This document shows positions 47,213-55,985 of a DNA stretch of 64,000 nt, piece after piece. This DNA comes from Cryobacterium luteum (lineage in GTDB: Bacteria; Actinomycetota; Actinomycetes; Actinomycetales; Microbacteriaceae): the NCBI RefSeq assembly GCF_900110125.1, contig NZ_FOCN01000004.1:124001-188000 (forward strand), written 5' to 3'. The stretch's first letter is position 1. Each line of letters starts with the position of its first letter. A program made the position numbers and the translations under genes. The notes under the pieces are model-generated. The model was not told the origin of the DNA and did no database searches. It was given only the letters and a program-made list of their open reading frames with translations.

Positions 47213-47959
47213 GTGACTGAGATCCTGCGCGCCGATGGCCGCACCAACGACGCACTGCGCCCGATCACCATCGAGCGCGGCTGGAGCGACCAGGCTGAAG
47301 GTTCGGCGCTGATCTCCTACGGCCGCACCAAGGTGCTGTGCACGGCGTCATTCACCAACGGCGTTCCGCGCTGGATGAGCGGTAAGGGCAAGGGCTGGGT
47401 CACCGCCGAATACTCGATGTTGCCGCGTTCGACCAACAGCCGTATGGACCGCGAATCGGTCAAGGGCAAGATCGGTGGCCGCACCCACGAGATCAGCCGG
47501 CTGATCGGTCGCAGCCTGCGCGCGGTCGTCGACATGAAGGCGCTGGGCGAGAACACGCTCGTTCTGGACTGTGACGTGCTGCAGGCCGATGGCGGCACCC
47601 GCACTGCGGCCATCACCGGCGCGTATGTCGCCCTCGCCGACGCCCTCGAATGGGGACGCACGAAGAAATTCATCGCCCAGAAGGCGCAGCCGCTTCTCGA
47701 CAGCGTCTCGGCTGTCTCCGTCGGAATCATCGCCGGGGTTCCGATGCTCGATCTCGCCTATACCGAAGACGTGCGTGCCGACACCGACATGAACGTCGTC
47801 GTGACCGGACGCGGCAAGTTCGTGGAGGTGCAGGGCACCGCCGAAGCTGCACCGTTCGACCGCAGCGAACTCGACACGCTGCTCGACCTCGCCCTCAAGG
47901 GCGCCGTCACCCTGACGGAGTTTCAGACCGGTGCGCTGACCATGGCTCGGGAGCGTTGA
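47213..47959 (+). CDS. rph: Ribonuclease PH
   Basis: A 248-aa phosphate-dependent 3' exonuclease that trims tRNA precursors. Motifs: [24 protein letters not shown] region, [35 protein letters not shown] with phosphate-binding Arg residues, and [22 protein letters not shown] at 47213 with TAGGAG 6 bases upstream. Ends two bases before the rdgB start. Because neither nearby tRNA-fMet encodes CCA, 3' trimming followed by CCA addition is needed in this organism. Confidence 0.97.
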   Translation: MTEILRADGRTNDALRPITIERGWSDQAEGSALISYGRTKVLCTASFTNGVPRWMSGKGKGWVTAEYSMLPRSTNSRMDRESVKGKIGGRTHEISRLIGRSLRAVVDMKALGENTLVLDCDVLQADGGTRTAAITGAYVALADALEWGRTKKFIAQKAQPLLDSVSAVSVGIIAGVPMLDLAYTEDVRADTDMNVVVTGRGKFVEVQGTAEAAPFDRSELDTLLDLALKGAVTLTEFQTGALTMARER

Positions 47960-47961
47960 GC

Positions 47962-48552
47962 GTGCAGATCGTTCTCGCCACGCACAACGCCCATAAGGTC
48001 GAAGAGTTGCGGCGCATCCTGGCTCCTCAGCTGCCGGGCGTGGAGGTGCTCGCCTATGACGGCCCCGAACCCATCGAAGACGGCACCACCTTCGCCGAGA
48101 ACGCCCTGATCAAGGCGCGCGCAGCCGCCGCCCAAACCGGGCTACCGGCGATCGCCGACGACTCGGGCATCTGCGTCGATATTCTCGGCGGGGCTCCCGG
48201 CATCTTTTCGGCGCGCTGGTCCGGGCCGGCCAAAGACGCCGGCGAGAACCTGCGCCTGCTGCTCTGGCAGCTCAGCGACGTTCCCGAGCAACACCGCGAC
48301 GCCCACTTCACCTGTGTGGCGGCACTCGCCCTGCCCGATGGCACCGAGCGGTCCGTGACCGGTGAGTGGCCGGGGCAGCTTCTGTTCGAACCGGCCGGTG
48401 CCAACGGCTTCGGCTACGACCCGATCTTTCTGCCCGAGGGCTACGCGATCTCGGCCGCAGAGCTCTCGGCGCACGTCAAGAACCAGGTCAGCCATCGGGC
48501 GATCGCCTTCGAGGGCCTCGTTCCGATGCTGCGCGAGGTGCTCGGCTCGTAG
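47962..48552 (+). CDS. rdgB: Non-canonical purine NTP pyrophosphatase (RdgB/HAM1)
   Basis: A 196-aa enzyme that cleaves ITP, dITP and XTP to monophosphates. Motifs: VLATHNAHKVEEL, TFAENALIKARAAA, IADDSGICVD, GIFSARW, GANGFGYDPIFLPEG and VSHRAIAF. GTG at 47962, two bases after the rph stop. murI-rph-rdgB is a common actinobacterial order. Confidence 0.96.
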   Translation: MQIVLATHNAHKVEELRRILAPQLPGVEVLAYDGPEPIEDGTTFAENALIKARAAAAQTGLPAIADDSGICVDILGGAPGIFSARWSGPAKDAGENLRLLLWQLSDVPEQHRDAHFTCVAALALPDGTERSVTGEWPGQLLFEPAGANGFGYDPIFLPEGYAISAAELSAHVKNQVSHRAIAFEGLVPMLREVLGS

Positions 48553-48621
48553 CCGTCGAGCGCTGAGAACGGCACTCATTCCCAACTAGACGCGCGGCTG
48601 GCGAGCGACCCGGCGCAGCCC

Positions 48622-48627
48622 TAACCT
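48622..48627 (+). promoter_or_regulatory. Leaderless -10 box for the CDF exporter gene
   Basis: TAACCT, 6 bases (TGAGCC), then ATG at 48634. Confidence 0.5.
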
Positions 48628-48633
48628 TGAGCC

Positions 48634-49542
48634 ATGGGCCATGATCACGCGCACGGCACCGGATCGAACCGGCGGCGATTGTCGATCGCAATCGGCATCG
48701 TGGCAGCGGTGCTGCTGCTCGAGGTGATCGGAGCCTGGCTCACCGGTTCGCTTGCCCTGCTCGCCGATGCCGGCCACATGCTGTCCGATCTGTTGGGGTT
48801 GATCGTGGCGTTGACCGCGACGATGGTGGCGGCGCGGCCGGCCACCGACCGGGCCACCTTCGGCTTTCAACGCGCCGAGGTTTTCGGTGCCCTCATCAAC
48901 GGGCTGATCCTCATCGTCGTCGCCGGTGTCGTCTCCGTCGCAGCGATCACTCGGCTGATCAGTGCGAGTGACGCCGAGGTACTCGGCACCCCGATGCTCG
49001 TCGTCGCCGTCATCGGGCTCGCCGCCAATCTCGCCGCGATGGTGCTGCTCCGTCCCGCCGCCGCCAAGTCGATCAACATGCGCGGCGCGTACCTCGAGGT
49101 GCTCGGCGACGCGTTGGGATCGGTCGCCGTCATCGTCGCCGCCATCATCATTCTCACCACCGGCTTCGCCCAAGCGGATGCCGTCGCCTCGCTCGTCATC
49201 GCCGGGATGATCGTGCCGCGCGCCTACCTTCTGCTGCGCGACGTCGTTCGGGTGTTCAGTCAGTCCACCCCGGCCGACACCGACGTGACGGAGATTCGGC
49301 GTCACCTGCTCGGTACCGCCGGCGTCGTCGCCGTGCACGACGTGCACGTCTGGGCCATGACGAGCGGGGCCCACGTGTTCACCGCGCACATCGTCGTCGA
49401 GCCGACCGTACTCGCGGCCGGCACCGACGCCCTGCTCGACGAGCTGTGCGGGTGCCTCGCCGTGCACTTCGACGTCGCCCACTCCACCTTTCAGCTGGAA
49501 CCGGCCGAGCACGCCGAACACGAAGACCACCAGCACCGCTGA
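48634..49542 (+). CDS. Cation diffusion facilitator (zinc/cobalt/cadmium exporter, CzcD/ZitB type)
   Basis: A 302-aa metal/proton antiporter with six membrane segments (about residues 15-205) and a cytosolic metal-sensing domain. Transport-site residues are in DAGHMLSD (helix 2) and EVLGDALGS (helix 5), giving the HxxxD and xxxxD pairs of zinc-type CDFs. His-rich ends (MGHDHAHGTG and AEHEDHQHR) are typical metal-binding tails. Leaderless start. Confidence 0.93.
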   Translation: MGHDHAHGTGSNRRRLSIAIGIVAAVLLLEVIGAWLTGSLALLADAGHMLSDLLGLIVALTATMVAARPATDRATFGFQRAEVFGALINGLILIVVAGVVSVAAITRLISASDAEVLGTPMLVVAVIGLAANLAAMVLLRPAAAKSINMRGAYLEVLGDALGSVAVIVAAIIILTTGFAQADAVASLVIAGMIVPRAYLLLRDVVRVFSQSTPADTDVTEIRRHLLGTAGVVAVHDVHVWAMTSGAHVFTAHIVVEPTVLAAGTDALLDELCGCLAVHFDVAHSTFQLEPAEHAEHEDHQHR

Positions 49543-49563
49543 CTGATTCAGAGGCTGACCCGA

Positions 49564-50301
49564 TCAGGCCTCGTGACGCCCGTCATGGTTGGTGTTGAAC
49601 GTCTCCGGGTCGAGCAGGTGGCTGCCCGTAGCGGCGGTGAGCTGTCCGCGGAGCCGACGCGCCTTCACGACCGACAGCACGTAGTGGTACACCGTGGGAA
49701 TGAGGGTTATGACGACCGCACCGAGCAGAATCAGGTCAATGTACGTCGTGACAAAATCGGCCACGGGCGGAATATAGCCGAGAAAGTATCCGGCAAAGGT
49801 CAGTCCGGCGCCCCAGAGCAGCGCCCCGATCAGGTTGTACAGGGTGTACTTGCGGTAATCCATATGGCCGACGCCGGCCGCCACCGGTGCGAAGGTACGC
49901 ACGATCGGCACGAACCGGGCGACGATCACGGCAACGCCGCCGAAGCGCACAAAGAACGCATTGGTCCGGTCGACGTTTTTGATGCTGAACAAGCCGGATT
50001 CTTTACGCTCGAAAACGCGCGGACCGAATTTATGCCCGATCAGGTAGCCGACTTCACCGCCCAGAAACGCGGCAAATCCGATGGCCAGGGCAACCCACCA
50101 GATATCGATCTGGATGACACCGGCGGCGGGAAAAGCCAGCAGGCCCGTGATGACGAGCAGAGTGTCTCCGGGCAGCAGAAAACCCACGAGCAGCCCGGTC
50201 TCCGCGAAGACGATCGCGCAGACGACAAGAAGGGCCCACGGACCGGCCGATTCAATGATCTGGGTCGGGTCGAGCCAGGGGATCAAAGCGGTGTGAATCA
50301 C
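49564..50301 (-). CDS. DedA family membrane protein 1
   Basis: A 245-aa SNARE-associated/DedA protein: FAETGLLVGFLLPGDTLL, FLGGEVGYLIGHKFG and the conserved VARFVPIVRTFAPVAAGVG (re-entrant loop with Arg and Pro), about five membrane segments. DedA proteins act in lipid carrier recycling or membrane homeostasis. The C-terminal 45 residues are charged. GTG at 50301 with AGGAG 8 bases upstream. A second DedA gene lies 118 bp upstream on the same strand. Confidence 0.92.
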   Translation of the reverse strand: MIHTALIPWLDPTQIIESAGPWALLVVCAIVFAETGLLVGFLLPGDTLLVITGLLAFPAAGVIQIDIWWVALAIGFAAFLGGEVGYLIGHKFGPRVFERKESGLFSIKNVDRTNAFFVRFGGVAVIVARFVPIVRTFAPVAAGVGHMDYRKYTLYNLIGALLWGAGLTFAGYFLGYIPPVADFVTTYIDLILLGAVVITLIPTVYHYVLSVVKARRLRGQLTAATGSHLLDPETFNTNHDGRHEA

Positions 50302-50419
50302 GGAGTCAGCTCCTGTTGGCGTGCGGGCAGACGATCGGGTTACGACGGCGGGTGGCGAGACACAGGGTATCGCCTAATCGTGAGAAAGTGCCCGTCGTCA
50401 CACCCCCGAATCGGGGTGG

Positions 50420-51094
50420 TCAGGGAACGAAGAGGGGTGCGTCGTCGCAGGCGGCGGCATCCGCTCTGCGCTGCGCGCGGTCGAGGCGCCAGGTGCGAAA
50501 CCCCACCACGATCGAGGCCGTGATGAGTACCCCCGCGATGATGTAGGCCGCACTCTTGACGCCGGGAATCGTCGCCGCGTAGTAGCCGGTGAGGGTGAGC
50601 CCGACCCCCCAGGACAGTGCGCCGAGCAGGTTGCTGGAGAGGAACTTGTAATAGTTCATGCGGCCGACGCCGGCGACGACGGGAACGAACACCCGGGCCC
50701 ACGGCATGAACCGGGCGACGACTACCGACCACCAGCCGAATTTGCGATAGAACGACTCGGTCTTGAGGACCGCGGCCTGGGTGCGTCGGCCGCCGTGCCG
50801 CTCCAGGTAGCCGCGACCGTAGTGGCGGCCGAGCAGAAAACCCACCTGGTCGCCGAGGAACGCCGCAATGCCGGTGCCGATCACCAGGATCACAATGTTG
50901 ATATTGCCGGTGGAGGCGGCGACGAGCCCGGAACCGAACAAGAGCGAGTCCCCGGTGATGAACGGTATGAACACGCCCAGAAAGAGTGCCGTACCGGCGA
51001 ACACCAGACCCCAAATGAGCAGGTAGAACAAAACGGCTCCCGTGTGCGAGAGAACGTCGTTCAACGTGCTGTCTAGTGCTGAAATCTGGACCAT
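50420..51094 (-). CDS. DedA family membrane protein 2, starting one base after tRNA-Leu
   Basis: A 224-aa DedA protein: FAGTALFLGVFIPFITGDSLLFG, FLGDQVGFLLGRHYG and VARFMPWARVFVPVVAGVG. Compared with DedA 1 it keeps the Arg/Pro motif but has ITGDS in place of PGDT. ATG at 51094 is one base from the 3' end of tRNA-Leu on the same strand, leaving no room for a ribosome site outside the tRNA. The next in-frame candidate is a TTG at codon 11 within a hydrophilic N-terminus. Processing of the tRNA 3' end would give an almost leaderless mRNA. Confidence 0.9.
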   Translation of the reverse strand: MVQISALDSTLNDVLSHTGAVLFYLLIWGLVFAGTALFLGVFIPFITGDSLLFGSGLVAASTGNINIVILVIGTGIAAFLGDQVGFLLGRHYGRGYLERHGGRRTQAAVLKTESFYRKFGWWSVVVARFMPWARVFVPVVAGVGRMNYYKFLSSNLLGALSWGVGLTLTGYYAATIPGVKSAAYIIAGVLITASIVVGFRTWRLDRAQRRADAAACDDAPLFVP

Positions 51095-51095
51095 G

Positions 51096-51177
51096 TGCGG
51101 GAGAGGGGACTTGAACCCCCACGCTCGAAAGCACAGGAACCTAAATCCTGCGTGTCTGCCAATTCCACCACTCCCGC
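51096..51177 (-). tRNA. tRNA-Leu (TAG)
   Basis: An 82-nt class II tRNA. Acceptor GCGGGAG/CTCCCGC, D arm with GGCAGAC, anticodon stem CAGGA/TCCTG with loop TTTAGGT (anticodon TAG, codon CUA), a long variable arm and T arm GGGGG-TTCAAGT-CCCCT. Discriminator A; CCA not encoded. Confidence 0.96.
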
Positions 51178-51187
51178 CGGTGTGGTC

Positions 51188-52123
51188 CTAGTCTACGTGG
51201 CTGGGTCTGCCGTCGCCGAGCAGCGCTGCCGAGAACGATTCCATCTGGGCGCGAATCATTCCCACGAGCGCTGCCACCGCCGGCAGTCGCAACGACTCGC
51301 TGCGCACGACCATCCAGTACGGCAGCCGTTCCTGAAACTCCTTGGGCAGCAGACGCACCAGATCCGCATGCTGATCGGCCATGAAACAGGGCAGAAAACC
51401 GATTCCGGCACCCGCCCGGGTGCCTTCCACGTGCACGAACACGTTGGTGGAACTGAGCGACTCACGCATCGCTGGCACCAATCGCCGCGGCGCGTCGAGA
51501 TCGTCGACCTGCAGCATGGAATCCACGAAATAGACCAGCGGATGCTCGGTCAGCTCGGCAATCGTGGTCGGGGTGCCGTGCCCCTGCAAGTACCGGCGGG
51601 AGGCGTACATGCCGAGGTTGTAGTAACCGAGCAGAATCGACTCCGCCCGGTGCACCTGAGGTTCGCCGACGACGATTTCGATGTCGAGTCCCGAACGGTG
51701 CTGCAGGGCGCGCCGGGTGACCGTGACGATTTCGACCCGCAACAGCGGATGCCGTCGCTGCAGAGCGGCAACGGCCGGAGCAGCGATGTAGGCGCTGAAG
51801 CCGTCCGTAGCCGACATACGCACGACGCCGGAAAGCTGCTGGGCGTCGTCCTCGGAACCGCGCAGCAGAGTCACAGCAGCTTCCACCCCCTCTGCCGCGG
51901 TGCGGGCGCGCAGCCCCAGCTCGGTCAGCTCCCAGCCGCCCAGGGCGCGGGCCAGCAGACGACCGTCGAGAGCCTTTTCCAGGGCGGCGATGCGCCGGGA
52001 CACGGTGGTGTGGTTGAGCCCCAGGCTCTCCGCCGCGGTCGTGAATCGCCCGGTGCGCGCGACGGCCAGAAAAATGAGCAGGTCATCGGGAGTGGGGGCG
52101 GTGCCAGCCGGCGGAAAGGTCAT
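51188..52123 (-). CDS. LysR-family regulator
   Basis: A 311-aa regulator with an N-terminal winged helix (LLIFLAVARTGRFTTAAESLGLNHTTVSRRIAALEKAL in outline) and a periplasmic-binding-like ligand domain (about residues 90-290). ATG at 52123 is chosen because CATAAT lies 7 bases upstream; an ATG at 52141 is also in frame. It is divergent from the MHS transporter gene and probably controls it and the 3-hydroxybutyrate dehydrogenase gene. Confidence 0.9.
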   Translation of the reverse strand: MTFPPAGTAPTPDDLLIFLAVARTGRFTTAAESLGLNHTTVSRRIAALEKALDGRLLARALGGWELTELGLRARTAAEGVEAAVTLLRGSEDDAQQLSGVVRMSATDGFSAYIAAPAVAALQRRHPLLRVEIVTVTRRALQHRSGLDIEIVVGEPQVHRAESILLGYYNLGMYASRRYLQGHGTPTTIAELTEHPLVYFVDSMLQVDDLDAPRRLVPAMRESLSSTNVFVHVEGTRAGAGIGFLPCFMADQHADLVRLLPKEFQERLPYWMVVRSESLRLPAVAALVGMIRAQMESFSAALLGDGRPSHVD

Positions 52124-52130
52124 ATCTGCA

Positions 52131-52136
52131 ATTATG
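52131..52136 (-). promoter_or_regulatory. Leaderless -10 box for the LysR gene
   Basis: On the minus strand CATAAT, 7 bases, then ATG at 52123. The rest of the 160-bp divergent space to the transporter gene shows no clear LysR box by eye. Confidence 0.4.
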
Positions 52137-52283
52137 CACATGGGCTCTGTCGTTTTGGCTCTTGTTGCCCGCCCGTCCTGCGGGAATACTCAGTCAAGTC
52201 GTGCTTCTGTTAGAACGACCAATTTCTTCCCGCACACCTCTCAGGCCAAGTACGTGTCATCGACGACACAAAGGAGACAGACA

Positions 52284-53690
52284 ATGAGTGTCAATCAACG
52301 CGTGGGGACTGCCGGTTCCGGTAAGGCCGCTCGCAGCGCCGGTAGTGAAACCGAAAAATCCGGCCTCAAGAAAATCGTCGCCGCCTCCATGGTCGGAACG
52401 GTCGTGGAGTGGTACGAGTTCTTCCTGTACGCCACTGCCGCGAGCCTGGTTTTCGGCACCGTCTTCTTTCCGAACGCCGGCAGCGAACTCGACGGAATTA
52501 TCGCGGCCTTCCTCACCTACGCGGTGGGCTTCATCGCCCGCCCGCTCGGTGGCATCGTGTTCGGCCAGATCGGTGACAAACTCGGCCGCAAGCACACCCT
52601 GCAGGTGACGATCATCATGGTCGGTGCCGCTACCTTCCTCATGGGCTGCCTGCCCGGTTTCGACACCATCGGTTACTGGGCACCCGCCCTGCTCGTTGCC
52701 CTCCGTTTCATTCAGGGCTTCGCCGTCGGTGGCGAATGGGGCGGCGCCGTTCTGCTTGTCGCCGAGCACAGCCCGAACGCCTCCCGCGGTTTCTGGTCGA
52801 GCTGGCCCCAGGCCGCCGTTCCGGTGGGAAATCTGCTCGCCACCCTCGTACTGCTGACCATGACCTGGATCCTTCCGCCCGAACAGTTCCTCAGCTGGGG
52901 CTGGCGGGTAGCGTTCTGGCTCTCCGCAATCATCGTCGTGATCGGCTACTACATCCGCACGCACGTCAGCGAAGCACCGATCTTCCTCGAGGCCCGTGCC
53001 CAGGTTGAGGCCGAGAAGGCCGTCAACTACGGCGTGCTCGAGGTCGTGAAGAAGTACCCCAAGGGCATCCTCGGAGCCATGGGACTGCGCTTCGCCGAAA
53101 ATATCCTGTACTACATCATCGTAAGCTTCACGATCGTCTACCTGAAGACAGTGCACGAGTACGACACCGGCCAGCTCTTGGTCGCCCTGCTCATTGCCCA
53201 CGTCGTGCACTTCATCGTGATTCCGCAGGTCGGCCGGCTGTCCGACCGCCTCGGTCGCAAGCCCGTCTACCTCGCCGGAGCTGTGCTGGGTGCCAGCTGG
53301 GCATTCTTCGCCTTCCCGATGTTCGACACCCTGAACCCGGTGCTGATCATTCTCGCCGTGACGGTCGGCCTCTGCTTCCACGCCCTGATGTACGCCGGTC
53401 AGCCCGCGATCATGGCCGAGATGTTCCCGACCCGCATGCGCTACTCGGGTGTATCCCTCGGCTACCAAGTCACGTCGATTCTGGCCGGATCGATGGCACC
53501 GATCATCGCCGCCGCACTGCTGCAGGAGTACAACACCTGGGTTCCGGTCGCGATCTACATCATGATCGCCTGCGCCATCACCGTGGTTGCCGTGGTCACC
53601 CTCAAGGAGACCAAGGGAGTGTCACTGCGCGAGGTCGACGCCGTGGACGCCCGCAAGCACGGGCTCGAGCCCGTCGGCACGGGCAACTGA
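52284..53690 (+). CDS. MHS-family MFS symporter
   Basis: A 468-aa, 12-helix proton symporter of the metabolite:H+ symporter group (alpha-ketoglutarate, shikimate, proline/betaine carriers). Marks: ASMVGTVVEWYEFFLY, the loop GQIGDKLGRKHTL, ALRFIQGFAVGGEWGGA and the second-half GRLSDRLGRKP. A Ser/Gly/Lys-rich N-terminal tail of 25 residues precedes helix 1. ATG at 52284 with AAGGAGACAGACA. Position between a LysR gene and bdhA suggests uptake of a C4 hydroxy- or keto-acid; this is inferred. Confidence 0.93.
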   Translation: MSVNQRVGTAGSGKAARSAGSETEKSGLKKIVAASMVGTVVEWYEFFLYATAASLVFGTVFFPNAGSELDGIIAAFLTYAVGFIARPLGGIVFGQIGDKLGRKHTLQVTIIMVGAATFLMGCLPGFDTIGYWAPALLVALRFIQGFAVGGEWGGAVLLVAEHSPNASRGFWSSWPQAAVPVGNLLATLVLLTMTWILPPEQFLSWGWRVAFWLSAIIVVIGYYIRTHVSEAPIFLEARAQVEAEKAVNYGVLEVVKKYPKGILGAMGLRFAENILYYIIVSFTIVYLKTVHEYDTGQLLVALLIAHVVHFIVIPQVGRLSDRLGRKPVYLAGAVLGASWAFFAFPMFDTLNPVLIILAVTVGLCFHALMYAGQPAIMAEMFPTRMRYSGVSLGYQVTSILAGSMAPIIAAALLQEYNTWVPVAIYIMIACAITVVAVVTLKETKGVSLREVDAVDARKHGLEPVGTGN

Positions 53691-53716
53691 CCCGGCTCAA
53701 GTAACCCGGCTCGCAG

Positions 53717-53745
53717 GAGGCGGGGTGTCGACGGCACCCCGCCTC
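53717..53745 (+). terminator. Hairpin between the MHS transporter and 3-hydroxybutyrate dehydrogenase genes
   Basis: GAGGCGGGGTG and its exact complement, 11 bp around TCGACGG. No T-run, so it may reduce rather than stop read-through into bdhA. Confidence 0.5.
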
Positions 53746-53788
53746 TCGCCGACCCTTCCCGCAGCGATCACGCGATCAAAGGAACACC

Positions 53789-54604
53789 ATGACTGACCTC
53801 ACCGACGCCATCAGCACTAGCACCGTGCCCGTCCGAACGGCCGAGCAGCCCCTCACCGGGCGTCGCGCCCTCGTTACCGGTGGTGCGAGCGGCATCGGCG
53901 CCGCCGTTGTTCGGGCGCTGGCCGCCCGCGGCGCGCACGTCGTGGTCGCCGACATCGATACCGCGGGTGCCACCGCCCTGGCCGACGAGGTGGGCGGATC
54001 AATCTGGACCGTCAACCTGATGGATACCGACGCCCTCACCGACGACACCCTCGCGACCGCGCTGCACGGCGTCGATATTCTGGTCAACAACGCGGGAATC
54101 CAGCGCATCAACCCGATTCAGGATTTCAATCCGGCCGACTTCCACAACATTCTCACCCTCATGCTCGAGGCACCGTTCCTGCTGATTCGGGCGGCGCTGC
54201 CGCAGATGTACGCGGCAAAGTTCGGGCGAATCATCAACGTGTCGTCGGTGCACGGCATTCGAGCCTCCCCGTTCAAGAGCGCCTACGTTTCGGCCAAGCA
54301 CGGGTTGGAGGGCCTGTCCAAGGTGACTGCCCTCGAGGGGGGCGCGTACGGGGTCACCAGCAACTGCGTCGCTCCCGGCTATGTGCGCACGCCGCTGGTG
54401 GAGAAGCAGATCACCGACCAGGCCCTTGTGCACGGCATTCCGGAGGCCGAGGTACTCAGCAAGATCATGCTGACCGAGAGTGCGATCAAACGGCTGGTCG
54501 AACCATCCGAGGTCGGCTCCCTCGTGGCCTGGCTCGCCTCCGACGACGCCGCAATGGTCACCGGATCGAGTTACACGATGGACGGCGGATGGTCGGCCCG
54601 CTAG
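53789..54604 (+). CDS. bdhA: 3-hydroxybutyrate dehydrogenase (SDR)
   Basis: A 271-aa short-chain dehydrogenase that interconverts 3-hydroxybutyrate and acetoacetate with NAD. NAD motif TGGASGIGAAVV, VVADID (Asp prefers NAD), NNAG, catalytic Ser in INVSSVHGI, and Tyr/Lys in AYVSAKHGLEGL. The specific wording NNAGIQ, GIRASPFKSAYV, VRTPLVEKQI and HGIPEAEV matches bacterial 3HB dehydrogenases. AAAGGAACACC precedes the ATG. Confidence 0.92.
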   Translation: MTDLTDAISTSTVPVRTAEQPLTGRRALVTGGASGIGAAVVRALAARGAHVVVADIDTAGATALADEVGGSIWTVNLMDTDALTDDTLATALHGVDILVNNAGIQRINPIQDFNPADFHNILTLMLEAPFLLIRAALPQMYAAKFGRIINVSSVHGIRASPFKSAYVSAKHGLEGLSKVTALEGGAYGVTSNCVAPGYVRTPLVEKQITDQALVHGIPEAEVLSKIMLTESAIKRLVEPSEVGSLVAWLASDDAAMVTGSSYTMDGGWSAR

Positions 54605-54618
54605 CACAAGCGCTGCCT

Positions 54619-54662
54619 TAGGTCGCAACGGATGCCCCGGCATCCGTTGCGACCTATTTTTT
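54619..54662 (+). terminator. Strong intrinsic terminator after bdhA
   Basis: Arms 54619-54636 and 54639-54656 pair perfectly over 18 bases (the innermost pairs open to form a real loop), followed by six T. The stem is built on GGATGCC/GGCATCC, a word frequent through the window. Confidence 0.93.
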
Positions 54663-54752
54663 GCCGTCGGTATTTTTGCTGGTCAGGAGGCCAAGACACA
54701 AGCCCTGTGGAGAGATCGCACGAAGATCGGTAAATAAGGCCATCATGCGGGG

Positions 54753-55985
54753 ATGACCGAAGCCGTTCGTATCATCACAGATCAGGTGCGCCAGCGGGTG
54801 CGCCGCGAGGGCGTCGACCTCGCGGCCAACCACGCATTGGTGGAGCAGTACGTGCGGGACGAGTTGCGCCGCTACAGTGAGCGGGCGCTCGGCGGGAGCG
54901 CCCCGATGATCGCCGACGAGCAGCAGGCCACCCGCGAGGTCGTCGCCGCGCTGACCGGATTCGGCGTACTGCAGCCGTTTCTCGACGATCCCGAGATCGA
55001 AGAGATCTGGATCAACGGCCCAGCGCGGGTGTTCGTGGCACGCGACGGGGTACCCGAACTGACCACGCTGCTGCTCGGCGAACAAGACGTTCGTGACCTG
55101 GTCGAGCGGATGCTGCAGGCATCCGGTCGCCGAGTCGACCTCTCGTCCCCCTTCGTCGACGCCTCGCTGCCGGACGGTTCCCGGCTGCACGTGGTGATCC
55201 CCGACATAACGCGCAAATACTGGGCGGTGAATATTCGCAAGTTCACCCGGCGCATCCGTGATCTGAACCAGCTCGTCGGGCTGGGCGCCCTCACCCAGCA
55301 GGCCGCCGATTTTCTGCGAATCTGTGTGCTGGGCGGCCAGAACATTCTGGTGTCCGGAGCCACCCAGACCGGCAAGACCACGATGCTCAACGCCCTGCTC
55401 TCCTCGACGCGGCCGGGCGAACGTATCGTAACGGTGGAGGAGACCTTCGAACTCGACCTCTCCGCCCGTGACGTGGTCGCGATGCAGTGCCGGCAGCCGA
55501 GCCTCGAGGGCACCGGGGAGATCACCCTGCGGCGGCTGATCAAGGAGTCACTGCGGATGCGTCCAGACCGGCTCGTGGTCGGTGAGGTGCGCGAAGCCGA
55601 AAGCCTCGACCTACTCATCGCTCTGAATAGCGGACTGCCCGGCATGTGCTCGATTCACGCCAACAGTGCCAGGGACGCGCTCGCGAAGCTCTCAACGCTG
55701 CCGTTGCTGGCCGGTCGCAACATCGACTCGTCGTTTGTGCTGCCGACGGTGGCCGGCTGTATCGACATCGTGGTGCACTGCGAGATCGATCGGCACGGCC
55801 GCCGCCGGGTCACCGAGATCATCGCACCGAGCGGCCAGCTCGCCGGCTCGACCATCGAGGCGAGCCCCCTGTTCCTGTCGCCACACGGCCACCTCGAACC
55901 GACCGGCTCCCACCCCACCAAACTCGCCAAGTTTCGTGCGGCCGGCGTCGACCCGGCATCGGTGTTGCGGCAGGGAGCCGCATGA
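54753..55985 (+). CDS. tadA: Tad pilus secretion ATPase (TadA/CpaF)
   Basis: A 410-aa type II/IV secretion ATPase that powers Tad/Flp pilus assembly. N-terminal domain with TGFGVLQPFLDDPEIEEIWING in outline, Walker A GATQTGKTTM (about residue 205), Asp box VTVEETFEL, Walker B RPDRLVVGEVR and the His box SIHANSARDAL. First gene of a compact operon; its stop overlaps the next start (ATGA). Confidence 0.95.
   Translation: MTEAVRIITDQVRQRVRREGVDLAANHALVEQYVRDELRRYSERALGGSAPMIADEQQATREVVAALTGFGVLQPFLDDPEIEEIWINGPARVFVARDGVPELTTLLLGEQDVRDLVERMLQASGRRVDLSSPFVDASLPDGSRLHVVIPDITRKYWAVNIRKFTRRIRDLNQLVGLGALTQQAADFLRICVLGGQNILVSGATQTGKTTMLNALLSSTRPGERIVTVEETFELDLSARDVVAMQCRQPSLEGTGEITLRRLIKESLRMRPDRLVVGEVREAESLDLLIALNSGLPGMCSIHANSARDALAKLSTLPLLAGRNIDSSFVLPTVAGCIDIVVHCEIDRHGRRRVTEIIAPSGQLAGSTIEASPLFLSPHGHLEPTGSHPTKLAKFRAAGVDPASVLRQGAA

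Noticed and set aside
51900-52283. Upstream extension of the MHS transporter gene
   Set aside because: It is antisense to the LysR gene; AAGGAG fixes the start at 52284.
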